Assembly: GCA_964004625.1 (NCBI GenBank)
Contig: CAXFOB010000001.1
Location: forward strand, 1 to 18,698
From: GCA-002697625 sp002697625
GTDB taxonomy: Bacteria; Bacteroidota; Bacteroidia; Flavobacteriales; BACL11
Reading direction: 5' to 3'
DNA length: 18,698 nt
Under the pieces are notes generated by a model. It saw only the letters and a list, made by a program, of their open reading frames with translations. It was not told the origin of the DNA and searched no databases. Position numbers and translations under genes: made by a program. Every line of letters starts with the position of its first letter. The first letter of the stretch is position 1. Below, piece by piece: positions 1-7,793 of the stretch.

Positions 1-1646
1 CTTGTTGTGTAAACTGTTCCATTCCAAGTATAATCATCACAAGCAGAAGCCGAAGATGTTGATGTAGTTGGCACACATAAACATATAATTGTAAAAGGAA
101 ATGATTGTGTATCAACATCTCCAAGCTCTGAGTTAATTACAGTATTAAACGTTAAAATACTTGCACCTGGATTTGAAAAAATATTATTAAATGTTACTAT
201 TTGTGAATTTCCACTTGTTACATTGTTATTATCAGGAACTGATTGTGCAAAAATACTAATACCTCCAGCAATATTTGAAATCGTAAATGTTCCTAATGAC
301 AATCCTGTTGCGGTATTTATAGACTGGATAATAGCCTGGTTAGAAGAAATTATAGAACTAACAATTAATATGGTATTAAAATTAAAGTTTCCAGCTTGCA
401 TTGTTGCACTACCAACAGTATCTCCAACATTCATTGAAGAAATTGTAAAAGACCCTGCGTTAGAAGAGAATAAGGAAGTGGACATATCTGGCTCATTAGG
501 ATCTTGAGAGACACTAATAGTAAGATTAGATAAACTATCACAATTTGTATTAGACAAAGAAACCGATACTGTAGGAGAAAATGGAATACAAGGTAAAGCT
601 CCAGTATTCCCACCCACACAATTACCACAACTATCTATCCAAGCAGTCCCCCCAAAATCATTATTACAATCTATACAATCAATACCAACACTTAAGTTTT
701 GTACATCGACATCTCCTAATTCTGAATTTATTGTAGAAGTAAAAGTTAAAGTTGAAGGGGTCGGATTCGTAAATAATGCAGTTAAAGTAACATTCTGGCT
801 ATTACCACTAGTAACATTGTTATTGTCTGGCAATGAAGTAGAGACAATCAAAATACCAGATGGTGTGTTTTCTATAGTAAAGGAAGAGTAAATTTGTCCT
901 GTTATATCATCAACAGATTTAACAGAAATCTTATCAGATGAAATAATAAAATCTACCATAAGAGTTGTAGAAACACTTATTTGGCCTCCCGCAGCAGTAT
1001 TCACAGAAGAACCTATAACATCATCTGGATTTAATCCTGTAAAATTAAAATATCCTCCATCAGAACTAAACACAGCAGAAGCTACATCCGGCTCATTAGG
1101 GTCTTGAGAGAAAGTAAATGTAAAATCAGAAACTGCATTACATTCTAATGTACTTAATGTAATAGATACTGTTGGACTAAATGTAATACAAGGAGAATCT
1201 CCGGTTGTACCTCCTACACAATTCCCACAACTGTCAATCCATGCAGAACCATTAGGAGTATTATTACAATCAACAGGATGGTTAGTTGTCGTAAAACTTT
1301 CTAATGTAGACCATGATGATGAATTTGAATTTCCTGAAGAACAAAATGCTTTTGATTGCCATTCATAATTTGTTAATGCGCTTAGCCCTGATAAATCATG
1401 ACTTATACCTAAAGGAATATTATGATCATAGTTCCAAGTAGTTGTTCCAGTCTCCTTATATCTTACTCTGTAATGGTCTACAGAAGTGTCCGCATCCCAA
1501 TTTATGGTGGCGGAGAAATTAGAAACGTTACTTGTACTTAGATTTGTCGGTGAATCGCAATTCTGAGCATTTAAATTTGTTGCCCAAACTGCTAAAAATC
1601 CAAACAATGAAATAGTGAAAAATAATCTGGTAAATATTCTTTTCAT
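1..1646 (-). CDS. Large secreted FN3 / Cys-rich repeat surface protein, 5' part only (runs off window)
   Basis: Reading from the ATG at 1646 on the minus strand, the frame stays open for 548 codons to the window edge, so this is the N-terminal part of a longer protein. Residues 1-28 form a signal peptide ending in NLNAQ. Residues 29-121 are a fibronectin type III domain of the Bacteroidota surface type (C-x-x-P-x-N-L start, Y-x-V-R-Y core, T-N-Y-E-W-Q, final S-F-T-T). Then come two tandem units of about 200 residues. Each opens with a Cys motif (D-C-N-N, A-W-I-D-S-C-G-N-C-V-G-G, P-C-I) and carries S-Q-D-P-N-E-P-D, V/L-P-D-N-N-N-V-T-S-G-N-S-Q and E-L-G-D-V-D. After residue 524 a motif of the form A-C-D-D-Y-T-W-N-G-T-V-Y begins, usual in long Bacteroidota adhesin-like proteins. 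Export by the type IX system is likely by family but the C-terminal sorting domain is outside the window. The exact role is unknown; adhesion is a guess. Confidence 0.9.
   Translation of the reverse strand, partial: MKRIFTRLFFTISLFGFLAVWATNLNAQNCDSPTNLSTSNVSNFSATINWDADTSVDHYRVRYKETGTTTWNYDHNIPLGISHDLSGLSALTNYEWQSKAFCSSGNSNSSSWSTLESFTTTNHPVDCNNTPNGSAWIDSCGNCVGGTTGDSPCITFSPTVSITLSTLECNAVSDFTFTFSQDPNEPDVASAVFSSDGGYFNFTGLNPDDVIGSSVNTAAGGQISVSTTLMVDFIISSDKISVKSVDDITGQIYSSFTIENTPSGILIVSTSLPDNNNVTSGNSQNVTLTALFTNPTPSTLTFTSTINSELGDVDVQNLSVGIDCIDCNNDFGGTAWIDSCGNCVGGNTGALPCIPFSPTVSVSLSNTNCDSLSNLTISVSQDPNEPDMSTSLFSSNAGSFTISSMNVGDTVGSATMQAGNFNFNTILIVSSIISSNQAIIQSINTATGLSLGTFTISNIAGGISIFAQSVPDNNNVTSGNSQIVTFNNIFSNPGASILTFNTVINSELGDVDTQSFPFTIICLCVPTTSTSSASACDDYTWNGTVYTT
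75..671 (-). repeat. Tandem protein repeat unit 2 within the surface protein
   Basis: Codons 326-524. The unit is about 2 residues shorter than unit 1 towards its end, but keeps the Cys motif, S-Q-D-P-N-E-P-D, P-D-N-N-N-V-T-S-G-N-S-Q and E-L-G-D-V-D landmarks in the same order. The nucleotide sequences have diverged, so this is an old duplication rather than a recent one. Confidence 0.8.
672..1271 (-). repeat. Tandem protein repeat unit 1 within the surface protein
   Basis: Codons 126-325 of the surface protein. The unit starts at D126-C127 and has the Cys motif A-W-I-D-S-C-G-N-C-V-G-G at about 135-146. Unit 2 has the same motif exactly 200 codons later. The remainder is a predicted beta-sandwich-like stretch rich in Thr, Ser and Asn. 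Confidence 0.8.
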
Positions 1647-1692
1647 AATACTTGTTTTTGTTGTCTTACTTGTTTTTAAAAAAAGGTAACCA

Positions 1693-1700
1693 CAAATATA
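1693..1700 (-). promoter_or_regulatory. Probable -7 promoter element (TATATTTG) for the surface protein gene
   Basis: Read on the minus strand, TATATTTG matches the Bacteroidota -7 consensus TAnnTTTG. It sits 46 bases upstream of the ATG at 1646, in the gap after the 1711-2130 gene. I see no good TTG at the usual -33 spacing, so the call rests on the -7 element and position. Confidence 0.4.
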
Positions 1701-1710
1701 CAAAAAAAAA

Positions 1711-2130
1711 TTACTTTTTATTCGGATAACGCCTTTTTATAACCTGTCTAAAACTGTCATAAGAGGAATATCTTCTTTTCCCAAAATTAAAGTGATACTC
1801 TTCTTCAGTCTTTTCGTATGCTTCAATGTAAGAATTTGTTATGCTAACATTCTCGTTATAACGCTTTTCAAATCCAACTCCCCTAATTTCAAATAAATCT
1901 CCAAAAATTGCATTTTTTCTAACTATATAATCTTTATGAGACGATTCCTCTAATATTAAATGCTGTAAGGAACGGAGAGTATTCGAACAACAACGATTAT
2001 GCGGGTTTTTTCTAAATTGCATTACCGCATCTACCCATTCTAATACATGTGTGTGACAGCAATTCTTACCAGAATTAAAATCACTCTTCAAAAAAGTAGT
2101 TGCTTTTTTAATTAATTCATCTCTATCCAT
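1711..2130 (-). CDS. Hypothetical protein, 139 aa, Cys/His-rich N-terminal half
   Basis: I do not recognise this family. The product is soluble, with no signal peptide or membrane segment, and is basic at the C-terminus. The N-terminal half has closely placed Cys and His residues (C-C-H-T-H-V-L-E-W at about 24-32 and H-N-R-C-C-S at about 44-49), which could bind a metal; this is inference. The C-terminal half is rich in Tyr, Arg and Lys (K-R-R-Y, R-R-Y-P-N-K-K). It starts with a clean ATG. It lies between tRNA-Gln and the surface protein on the same strand, separated from the tRNA by about 180 bases. No convincing promoter was seen. It is possibly a lineage-specific gene. The coding call is supported by length and an ordinary amino-acid composition only. 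Confidence 0.6.
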   Translation of the reverse strand: MDRDELIKKATTFLKSDFNSGKNCCHTHVLEWVDAVMQFRKNPHNRCCSNTLRSLQHLILEESSHKDYIVRKNAIFGDLFEIRGVGFEKRYNENVSITNSYIEAYEKTEEEYHFNFGKRRYSSYDSFRQVIKRRYPNKK

Positions 2131-2282
2131 TGTGTTTTAAATCTGTTCGACAATCAGAGAATACGTAAAATACACAATCACAGTTACAATAATTAAAAAA
2201 CTACAAAAAAAAATTAGATTTCTATTTTCCAAATTCATTACATAATTTTGTAACAAATTTGAGGAATGAAAAAGTAGAATTT

Positions 2283-2299
2283 ATGGAACTTTGTTCCAT
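2283..2299 (-). terminator. Hairpin downstream of tRNA-Gln, possible terminator
   Basis: A perfect 7-bp inverted repeat (ATGGAAC, 3-base loop, GTTCCAT) lies 13 bases past the 3' end of the tRNA. On the minus strand it is followed by an AT-rich stretch ending in a short T run (ACTTTTT), but not by an immediate U tract, so its role as an intrinsic terminator is only plausible. Confidence 0.4.
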
Positions 2300-2311
2300 T
2301 TCTTAAAATTG

Positions 2312-2384
2312 TTGCCCGACTAGGGCTCGAACCTAGACTCTTCTGCACCAAAAACAGACGTGTTGCCAGTTACACCATCGGGCA
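2312..2384 (-). tRNA. tRNA-Gln, anticodon UUG
   Basis: The full cloverleaf can be folded by eye. The acceptor stem TGCCCGA pairs perfectly with TCGGGCA. The D stem is GTGT/ACAC, and the anticodon stem is TCTGT/GCAGA with one G-U pair. The anticodon loop TTTTGGT gives anticodon TTG (UUG, Gln). The variable loop has 5 bases, and the T arm is CTAGG, TTCGAGC, CCTAG. The discriminator base is A, and CCA is not encoded, as is usual in this phylum. A strong promoter lies just upstream. Confidence 0.97.
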
Positions 2385-2406
2385 TTATCCATAAAATTAT
2401 GGAATG

Positions 2407-2435
2407 CAAAACTAACAATTATTAATAATTAGCAA
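2407..2435 (-). promoter_or_regulatory. Promoter of tRNA-Gln (TTG-N18-TAGTTTTG)
   Basis: On the minus strand TTG (2433-2435) is followed after 18 bases by TAGTTTTG (2407-2414), a full match to the Bacteroidota primary-sigma consensus TTG-N17-23-TAnnTTTG. The predicted start of transcription is near 2400, giving a leader of about 16 bases before the mature tRNA. Confidence 0.75.
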
Positions 2436-2528
2436 ACAATTTTTACATTTTTTCTGTTTCTATTATTTTTAGGTTAAAGTCAAAATAAATTCCTAAATTC
2501 GCCAAGTTGAAATTTTAACACTTTTATT

Positions 2529-5507
2529 ATGAATAATTTTAAGAAACTAAATAATATTACTGGGTGGGTTGTATTTCTGATTGCGACGATTGTTTATCTA
2601 GTTACAATGGAAAAAACTGCAAGTTTATGGGATTGCGGTGAATTTATAGCCGCCGCTTATAAATTAGAAGTAGTTCATGCTCCCGGAGCCCCATTTTTCT
2701 TAATGCTTGGGAGGATTTTCTCTCTATTTGCGACAGACGCCACTCAAGTTGCTTTAATGATAAATAGCATGTCGGCACTTGCAAGTTCGTTTACTATTTT
2801 ATTTTTATTTTGGACTATTACAGCATTTGGAAGAAAAATATATTTTAAAAATGGAGAAATTGAACAATCAAAATTAACAGCTGTTTTAGGAGCTGGGATT
2901 GTAGGGGCGCTTGCCTATACATTTTCAGATTCTTTTTGGTTTTCTGCAGTTGAGGGAGAGGTTTACGCTCTTTCCTCCTTTTTTACAGCAATAACGTTCT
3001 GGTGTATTATGAAATGGGAAGAAGTTGCTGATTCTGCACACTCTAGTAAATGGTTAGTACTTATTGCATATTTGATTGGTCTTTCCATTGGGGTTCATTT
3101 ACTTTCCCTATTAACTATTCCTGCAATGGGAATGATTTATTACTTTAAAAACAATAAATATACTCACTGGGGAGCATTTAGAGCTTTATTAATTTCTTCT
3201 ATTATTTTAATTGTAATACAAGGAATTTTAATTCCAAAGACCGCTAGTTTAATGGGTGCATTCGACAGAATTTTTGTGAATGATTTTGGATTGCCATTTA
3301 ACTCTGGAGTATTATTCTTTTTCTTATTGTTGATAGGATTAATTATTTTTGGATTATTTAAAACAAGAGAATTACGCAAATCAACTTGGAACACTGCTAT
3401 ATTAGGGGTATTAGTTTTATTAATTGGTTATTCTTCTTACGCTACAGTAATATTAAGAGCTTCTGCAAATACACCTATTAATATTGGAGCCCCAGATGAC
3501 CCGATAAAATTATCTTCTTATTTACAAAGAGACCAATATGGCGATTGGCCTGTTGTAATGGGGAACTATTATTATGCAACACAGTTTAGAGGAAAAAATA
3601 CAAAACCTATTTATCTGAAAGGTGACAGTACCTATGAAATTGTAGGAAGTGAATATGAGTTAATATATGCAGACAAGGGCATGCACAGAAGAAACGGAAT
3701 ACCATACGTCGATAGATCTGAAAAATCAGTTCTTTTCCCAAGGATGTGGTCTGTTCAAAAAACCCAAGGATATAAGAGATGGAGAAGAGCAAACAATACA
3801 AATCCTAATAGTAGAATTAAATTTGGAGAAAATCTACACTTCTTCTTTGACTATCAAATAGGCTGGTCTTACTTAAGATACTTTATGTGGAATTTTGCAG
3901 GAAGACAAAATGATGTTATGAATATGGATCAAAATGATATCTACGGGAACTGGGAAAGTGGATTAAATTTTAGTAAATATGACAATGCTCCTACTCACCT
4001 AAAAGATAATAAAGCAAAGAATCATTATTACTTCTTACCATTAATTATAGGATTAATCGGTGTTTTCTTCCATTTTAAATCCGCAAAAACAGACGCCATT
4101 TCAGTATTGATGTTCTTTTTATTTACTGGAGTTTTAATTATTGTATTTTTAAATGTACCACCAGATCAACCAAGAGAAAGAGATTATGCTTATGTTGGCT
4201 CGTTCTACGCCTTTGCAATTTGGATTGGATTAGGAGTGTTAGGTGTTTTTGACTTTTTAAAAGATAAATTAAATAAACAAACATCTGCAATTCTCGCTTC
4301 AGGTGTTTGTTTAATTGCTGCTCCAACATTAATGGCCTCTGAAAATTGGGATGATCACAACAGAAGTGGCAGAACCATTGCCATAGATGTTGCAAATAAT
4401 TACCTAAAACAATTAGAGCCAAATGCAATAATTTTCTCAAATGGTGATAATGATACTTATCCATTATGGTACGCTCAAGAGGTAGAAGGAGTTCGTCCTG
4501 ATGTTAGAAATGTAAACATGAGCTTATTAGGAATGGATTGGTATATTAACCAAGTAAAACAAAAAGTATATAAAGCTGACCCTGTTCCTTCACTCTTAAT
4601 ACATGAAGATTATAAAGGGAACAAGAAAAATGGAGTCCCTACTTATAAAAACATAAAAAGGAAAAGCGCTTTACAAGCAATAAAAGAAGTAAAAAAGGGA
4701 AACAAATGTCCAAAGAATATTTTTATACCAATTGACACTTCTTTATTCTCAGCTACTGATAAAGAAAATTGGAAAGAAAAAAACATAGTTAATAGAATAG
4801 AACTAACAGTAAAAGGTAATAGAATAAATCAGCATGAACTTGCTCTTTTAGACATATTAGCCAATTTTAAATTCGAAAGACCTTTGTACTTTATAAGCTC
4901 CCAACAAACTTTAGATAAATTTTCTTTTGTTGGGAAAAATAATCCAACTACAGCTGATGAGCTATTAAAATATGTAGGACTACTTGATTATGTTCAGGAA
5001 GAGGGAGCGGTAAGTAGACTTGTTCCTTTCAGAACTAATTTTGCAAGCCAACAAAATGTTGAGTCAAAATTTAGTTTTGAGTATTTAATAAATGATTATA
5101 GATTTGGGAATGTAAATGATCCCGATGTATATTTTGACTATTATGCAGTTAGGTCTATGGTAGGGTTTAGATATCCATTTTTAAGACTTGTCTCCACATT
5201 ACAGCAAAATGGAGAATCTGAAAAAGTAATACAATTAGCAGACCGATATTTTGCATCTATACCAATCTCTACAGATGTTCTTGATCCTGTTTCAGTAAAA
5301 ATGTCTGCAGTCTATATTAATGAGAAGCATCAAGAAGGGTATAAATGGTCTGAAAAATTATTAAATGAATATCAATTACAACTAAATTATTTAGAAAAAC
5401 AAACTCGAAAAGGAGGATATTTATCTGTTGATGGTGGAAAATTATTAAAACACACGAAACAAAGTATTAAGGAATTACAAAATTTGAGAAAAAAGATTAT
5501 TCAATAA
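2529..5507 (+). CDS. DUF2723 / GT117-type membrane glycosyltransferase, 992 aa
   Basis: A large integral membrane protein of the DUF2723 family (PF11028), which is widespread in Bacteroidota and related to eukaryotic TMEM260, a protein O-mannosyltransferase. After the first membrane helix (about 12-28) comes the conserved first loop S-L-W-D-C-G-E-F (D35, E38), which in GT-C enzymes carries the catalytic acid, then H-A-P-G-A-P. About eleven or twelve hydrophobic segments follow (roughly 73-100, 118-140, 175-207, 218-236, 258-276, 288-308, 497-515, 525-545, 555-580 and 590-607). Beyond about 610 is a large soluble domain with I-F-S-N-G-D-N-D-T-Y-P-L-W-Y (N-G-D-N-D at 638-642). It probably transfers a sugar from a lipid carrier to an exported protein or glycan in the inner membrane; the substrate is unknown. 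A degenerate -7 element (TAAATTCG, 2494-2501) precedes the ATG. The next gene starts directly at its stop. Confidence 0.93.
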   Translation: MNNFKKLNNITGWVVFLIATIVYLVTMEKTASLWDCGEFIAAAYKLEVVHAPGAPFFLMLGRIFSLFATDATQVALMINSMSALASSFTILFLFWTITAFGRKIYFKNGEIEQSKLTAVLGAGIVGALAYTFSDSFWFSAVEGEVYALSSFFTAITFWCIMKWEEVADSAHSSKWLVLIAYLIGLSIGVHLLSLLTIPAMGMIYYFKNNKYTHWGAFRALLISSIILIVIQGILIPKTASLMGAFDRIFVNDFGLPFNSGVLFFFLLLIGLIIFGLFKTRELRKSTWNTAILGVLVLLIGYSSYATVILRASANTPINIGAPDDPIKLSSYLQRDQYGDWPVVMGNYYYATQFRGKNTKPIYLKGDSTYEIVGSEYELIYADKGMHRRNGIPYVDRSEKSVLFPRMWSVQKTQGYKRWRRANNTNPNSRIKFGENLHFFFDYQIGWSYLRYFMWNFAGRQNDVMNMDQNDIYGNWESGLNFSKYDNAPTHLKDNKAKNHYYFLPLIIGLIGVFFHFKSAKTDAISVLMFFLFTGVLIIVFLNVPPDQPRERDYAYVGSFYAFAIWIGLGVLGVFDFLKDKLNKQTSAILASGVCLIAAPTLMASENWDDHNRSGRTIAIDVANNYLKQLEPNAIIFSNGDNDTYPLWYAQEVEGVRPDVRNVNMSLLGMDWYINQVKQKVYKADPVPSLLIHEDYKGNKKNGVPTYKNIKRKSALQAIKEVKKGNKCPKNIFIPIDTSLFSATDKENWKEKNIVNRIELTVKGNRINQHELALLDILANFKFERPLYFISSQQTLDKFSFVGKNNPTTADELLKYVGLLDYVQEEGAVSRLVPFRTNFASQQNVESKFSFEYLINDYRFGNVNDPDVYFDYYAVRSMVGFRYPFLRLVSTLQQNGESEKVIQLADRYFASIPISTDVLDPVSVKMSAVYINEKHQEGYKWSEKLLNEYQLQLNYLEKQTRKGGYLSVDGGKLLKHTKQSIKELQNLRKKIIQ

Positions 5508-6119
5508 GTGTTATTTGTCAAGACCCCTCAATTTATCCAGAAGTTTTCTTCAAGTATTTTGTTCAGAAAAAAAACAGATTTAAAGCAAGTGTACTTAACT
5601 TTTGATGATGGACCTACAGAGGAATTTACACATTGGATTTTAAAATTATTAGGTAGCCTAAATATAAAGGCTACCTTTTTTTGTATTGGTGAAAATGCAG
5701 AACAAAACCCTTATATTATGTCTGATATTTTGGAAAGAGGACATATCATTGGAAATCACACCTATTCACATAAAAATGCATTTTTCAGTTCAACAAAATC
5801 CTATTTTAAGGATATTGAAAAATGTAAGGCTGTAATGCCAAAAACCGATTTATTTCGTCCTCCATACGGAAAACTATTCCCTTCTCAGATTCTGAAGATA
5901 CAAAAGCATTTTAAAATTGTTATGTGGGACATATTAAGCTATGACTTCAAAAAAAATATAAGTCCAGAAAAATTAAAACAAAATGTATTAGAAAATTTAG
6001 AAAACGGATCTATTATAGTGTTTCATGACAGCGTTAAATCTGAAGAAATCCTGAAAGAATGCTTAGAGGATATATTAGTAAAAATAAAAGAAAACGGGTA
6101 TACTTTTTCTACTCTTTAG
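5508..6119 (+). CDS. Polysaccharide deacetylase family protein (NodB/CE4), 203 aa
   Basis: A complete NodB homology domain. Motif 1 is T-F-D-D-G-P (D33, D34), motif 2 is G-N-H-T-Y-S-H (H84, H88, metal ligands with D34), and motif 3 is R-P-P-Y-G (117-121). A tryptophan-aspartate region W140-D141-I-L-S-Y-D146 follows, then motif 5 I-I-V-F-H-D (H173, D174). All metal and catalytic residues are present, so it should be an active metal-dependent N- or O-deacetylase on a polysaccharide or peptidoglycan-like substrate. No signal peptide is evident, so it is probably cytosolic or peripheral. The start is GTG, directly after the TAA of the glycosyltransferase gene (TAAGTG), so translation is probably coupled. 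Its 3' end overlaps the opposing methyltransferase gene by 11 bp. Confidence 0.93.
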   Translation: MLFVKTPQFIQKFSSSILFRKKTDLKQVYLTFDDGPTEEFTHWILKLLGSLNIKATFFCIGENAEQNPYIMSDILERGHIIGNHTYSHKNAFFSSTKSYFKDIEKCKAVMPKTDLFRPPYGKLFPSQILKIQKHFKIVMWDILSYDFKKNISPEKLKQNVLENLENGSIIVFHDSVKSEEILKECLEDILVKIKENGYTFSTL

Positions 6120-6888
6120 TCGCTATACAAAAATAATCTAAACATGTATTGTTCATTGGCTTTATAGAGTAGTCCGTGTATTTAACTTCATCAACTAATT
6201 TCTCGTTATGATCTTGTAATTTGTGTCGGTTAAATCTATTTAAAATATCATACGGGATTTGCAATAACCATCTCGGTAAATTTTTCTCTAGATTTAAAAC
6301 ATCCCACTTTCTAATATTTTCCACAGACCTCTTATTTTCCTCATAATATTTCATAACCTTTTCATTTCCATATACTCCTTGCATTTTTATATCTGAAAAT
6401 GAAGTCTTCAAAATATCCTTCATCTCTGTTGGGTTGTATTCTCTGATATGCCAAGGATTACGAGATAACGACATTAAAATATTGGGAGTAGTTAAAATCA
6501 ACGTACCTCCCGGTTTTAAAACTCTATGAATTTCTTTCACAAATTCTTCATCATCTTGTATATGTTCTATCACTTGAAAAGTAACAACATAATCTACGCT
6601 ATTATCATCAAATCTTAATGGAGGAACATTCATTTTATGAAACTCTAATTTATTTTGGTCCTTTAATTCTTCTTCAATTGGAGCGTCGTATTTGTCTATT
6701 GCAATATATTTGTCTGCTTTTGACGCAAGCTCCATTATACCATAGCCTTCTCCACTTCCTATCTCCAAAACTGTTCCACTAATTAGTTGTGATGCTTCTT
6801 TATAAGCAATTAGATGTCTTTGGAATATAACATTCTCAGATGGATCTAGATGAGAACTACGTTCTGCAGTTTGTAAAATACTACTCAT
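6109..6888 (-). CDS. Class I SAM-dependent methyltransferase (Methyltransf_11 type), 259 aa
   Basis: Rossmann-fold methyltransferase. Motif I is V-L-E-I-G-S-G-E-G (40-48, SAM binding), and the acidic residue after strand 2 is in Y-I-A-I-D-K (D65). Motif II/post-II is V-V-T-F-Q-V-I-E-H-I (101-110) with the typical E-H, and L-K-P-G-G-T-L (124-130) ends the conserved core. The C-terminal 110 residues are variable and may bind substrate, which cannot be told from sequence. The family includes many small-molecule, lipid and sugar methyltransferases. The gene lies 38 bases downstream of exonuclease III on the same strand, with a possible -7 element in the gap. The 3' end overlaps the convergent deacetylase gene. 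Confidence 0.9.
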   Translation of the reverse strand: MSSILQTAERSSHLDPSENVIFQRHLIAYKEASQLISGTVLEIGSGEGYGIMELASKADKYIAIDKYDAPIEEELKDQNKLEFHKMNVPPLRFDDNSVDYVVTFQVIEHIQDDEEFVKEIHRVLKPGGTLILTTPNILMSLSRNPWHIREYNPTEMKDILKTSFSDIKMQGVYGNEKVMKYYEENKRSVENIRKWDVLNLEKNLPRWLLQIPYDILNRFNRHKLQDHNEKLVDEVKYTDYSIKPMNNTCLDYFCIATKE

Positions 6889-6908
6889 TATCTTTCGTTT
6901 TAGGATTG

Positions 6909-6916
6909 CAAATGTA
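6909..6916 (-). promoter_or_regulatory. Possible -7 promoter element (TACATTTG) before the methyltransferase gene
   Basis: On the minus strand TACATTTG matches TAnnTTTG and lies 20 bases upstream of the ATG at 6888, in the short gap after exonuclease III. No TTG is seen at the -33 spacing, so it may be weak, or the gene may be co-transcribed with exonuclease III. Confidence 0.35.
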
Positions 6917-6926
6917 ATAAATAAAT

Positions 6927-7694
6927 CTAATCACCTATTTCTAATAGTACAGGACAGTGGTCGGAATGAACTGCAGAAGATAAAATTTGACTTCTTTTAA
7001 GTTTAGGAAGCAAACTATTTGAAATCATTTGATAATCAATTCTCCACCCTAAATTCTTAGCTCGTGCATTTGATCTATAACTCCACCAAGTGTAGTTATG
7101 AGGGTCTTTGTTTAGGTGTCGGAACGGGTCTATAAATCCCGATGAAAGAAAATCTGTTACCCATTGTCTTTCTTCAGGTAAAAAACCAGAAGTATTTTTA
7201 AGTCTTTTCGGATTATGTATGTCAATAGCTTGATGACAAATATTATAATCCCCGCATAAAATTAAATTTGGAATTTCTTTTTTTAATTCATTAATATAGT
7301 TCTGAAATTTATCTAAAAAATACATTTTAAATTCTTGACGAATATCTCCACTACTACCACTAGGGAAATAAATACTCATTACCGAATATTGTTTAAAATC
7401 TACTCTAATAAATCGTCCCTCAAAATCAATATCTTCAATTCCACAACCATACTCTATATGTAAAGGCGTTTGCTTACACAATATAGCAACTCCACTATAC
7501 CCTTTTTTTTGTGCAGAATTCCAATAACAATTATATCCTAAATCTGTAAAAACCGATTCGTCAAACTGGTCTGAATTTGCTTTTATCTCTTGCAAACAAA
7601 TAATATCTGATTTTGTAGAATCTAGCCATTTAGCAAAATCTTTTTTTAGAGATGCTCTTATTCCATTTATATTATATGTTAATATTACTGCCAT
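6927..7694 (-). CDS. xth: Exodeoxyribonuclease III (AP endonuclease family 1)
   Basis: A complete 255-residue exonuclease III/AP endonuclease of the EEP superfamily, acting in base-excision repair. It cleaves DNA at abasic sites and removes 3' blocking groups. Visible motifs in order are the metal-site Asn in T-Y-N-I-N-G-I-R-A (N8), L-Q-E-I-K-A with the catalytic metal-binding Glu (E36), G-Y-S-G-V-A-I-L (66-72), and C-G-D-Y-N-I-C-H with D149 and N151. Later come G-F-L-P-E-E-R-Q-W (170-178), Y-T-W-W-S-Y-R-S-N-A-R (201-211), G-W-R-I-D-Y (216-221) and S-D-H-C-P (D245, H246). All active-site residues are kept. It is divergent from the large OMP gene; no clear promoter of its own was seen in the 99-base gap. 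Confidence 0.95.
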   Translation of the reverse strand: MAVILTYNINGIRASLKKDFAKWLDSTKSDIICLQEIKANSDQFDESVFTDLGYNCYWNSAQKKGYSGVAILCKQTPLHIEYGCGIEDIDFEGRFIRVDFKQYSVMSIYFPSGSSGDIRQEFKMYFLDKFQNYINELKKEIPNLILCGDYNICHQAIDIHNPKRLKNTSGFLPEERQWVTDFLSSGFIDPFRHLNKDPHNYTWWSYRSNARAKNLGWRIDYQMISNSLLPKLKRSQILSSAVHSDHCPVLLEIGD

Positions 7695-7724
7695 AGTTTG
7701 TTTTTTATTAGATGATAAAAATAA

Positions 7725-7732
7725 TACTTTTG
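7725..7732 (+). promoter_or_regulatory. Probable -7 promoter element (TACTTTTG) for the large OMP gene
   Basis: TACTTTTG matches TAnnTTTG and lies 61 bases before the TTG start at 7794. A TTG at 7698-7700 is 24 bases upstream, slightly longer than the usual spacing, and lies just upstream of the exonuclease III start codon. Confidence 0.45.
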
Positions 7733-7793
7733 CGGTATTATATATATAGTTTTTATACTTTTTCCGTTATTAATACTCCATTATTTATCCATA

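Noticed and set aside
223..628. Open frames on both strands within the first 630 bases (one plus, one short minus)
   Set aside because: They lie inside the long open surface-protein frame, which has a signal peptide, FN3 domain and repeats; the others have no recognisable features.
2243..2250. TAATTTTG on the plus strand, a match to the -7 consensus
   Set aside because: It has no TTG upstream and no plus-strand gene within 270 bases; it lies in an imperfect TTACA...TGTAA palindrome and is likely chance in AT-rich DNA.
3164..4464. Several short open frames inside the DUF2723 gene on both strands
   Set aside because: The DUF2723 frame is clearly coding throughout; these are shadows with low-complexity composition.
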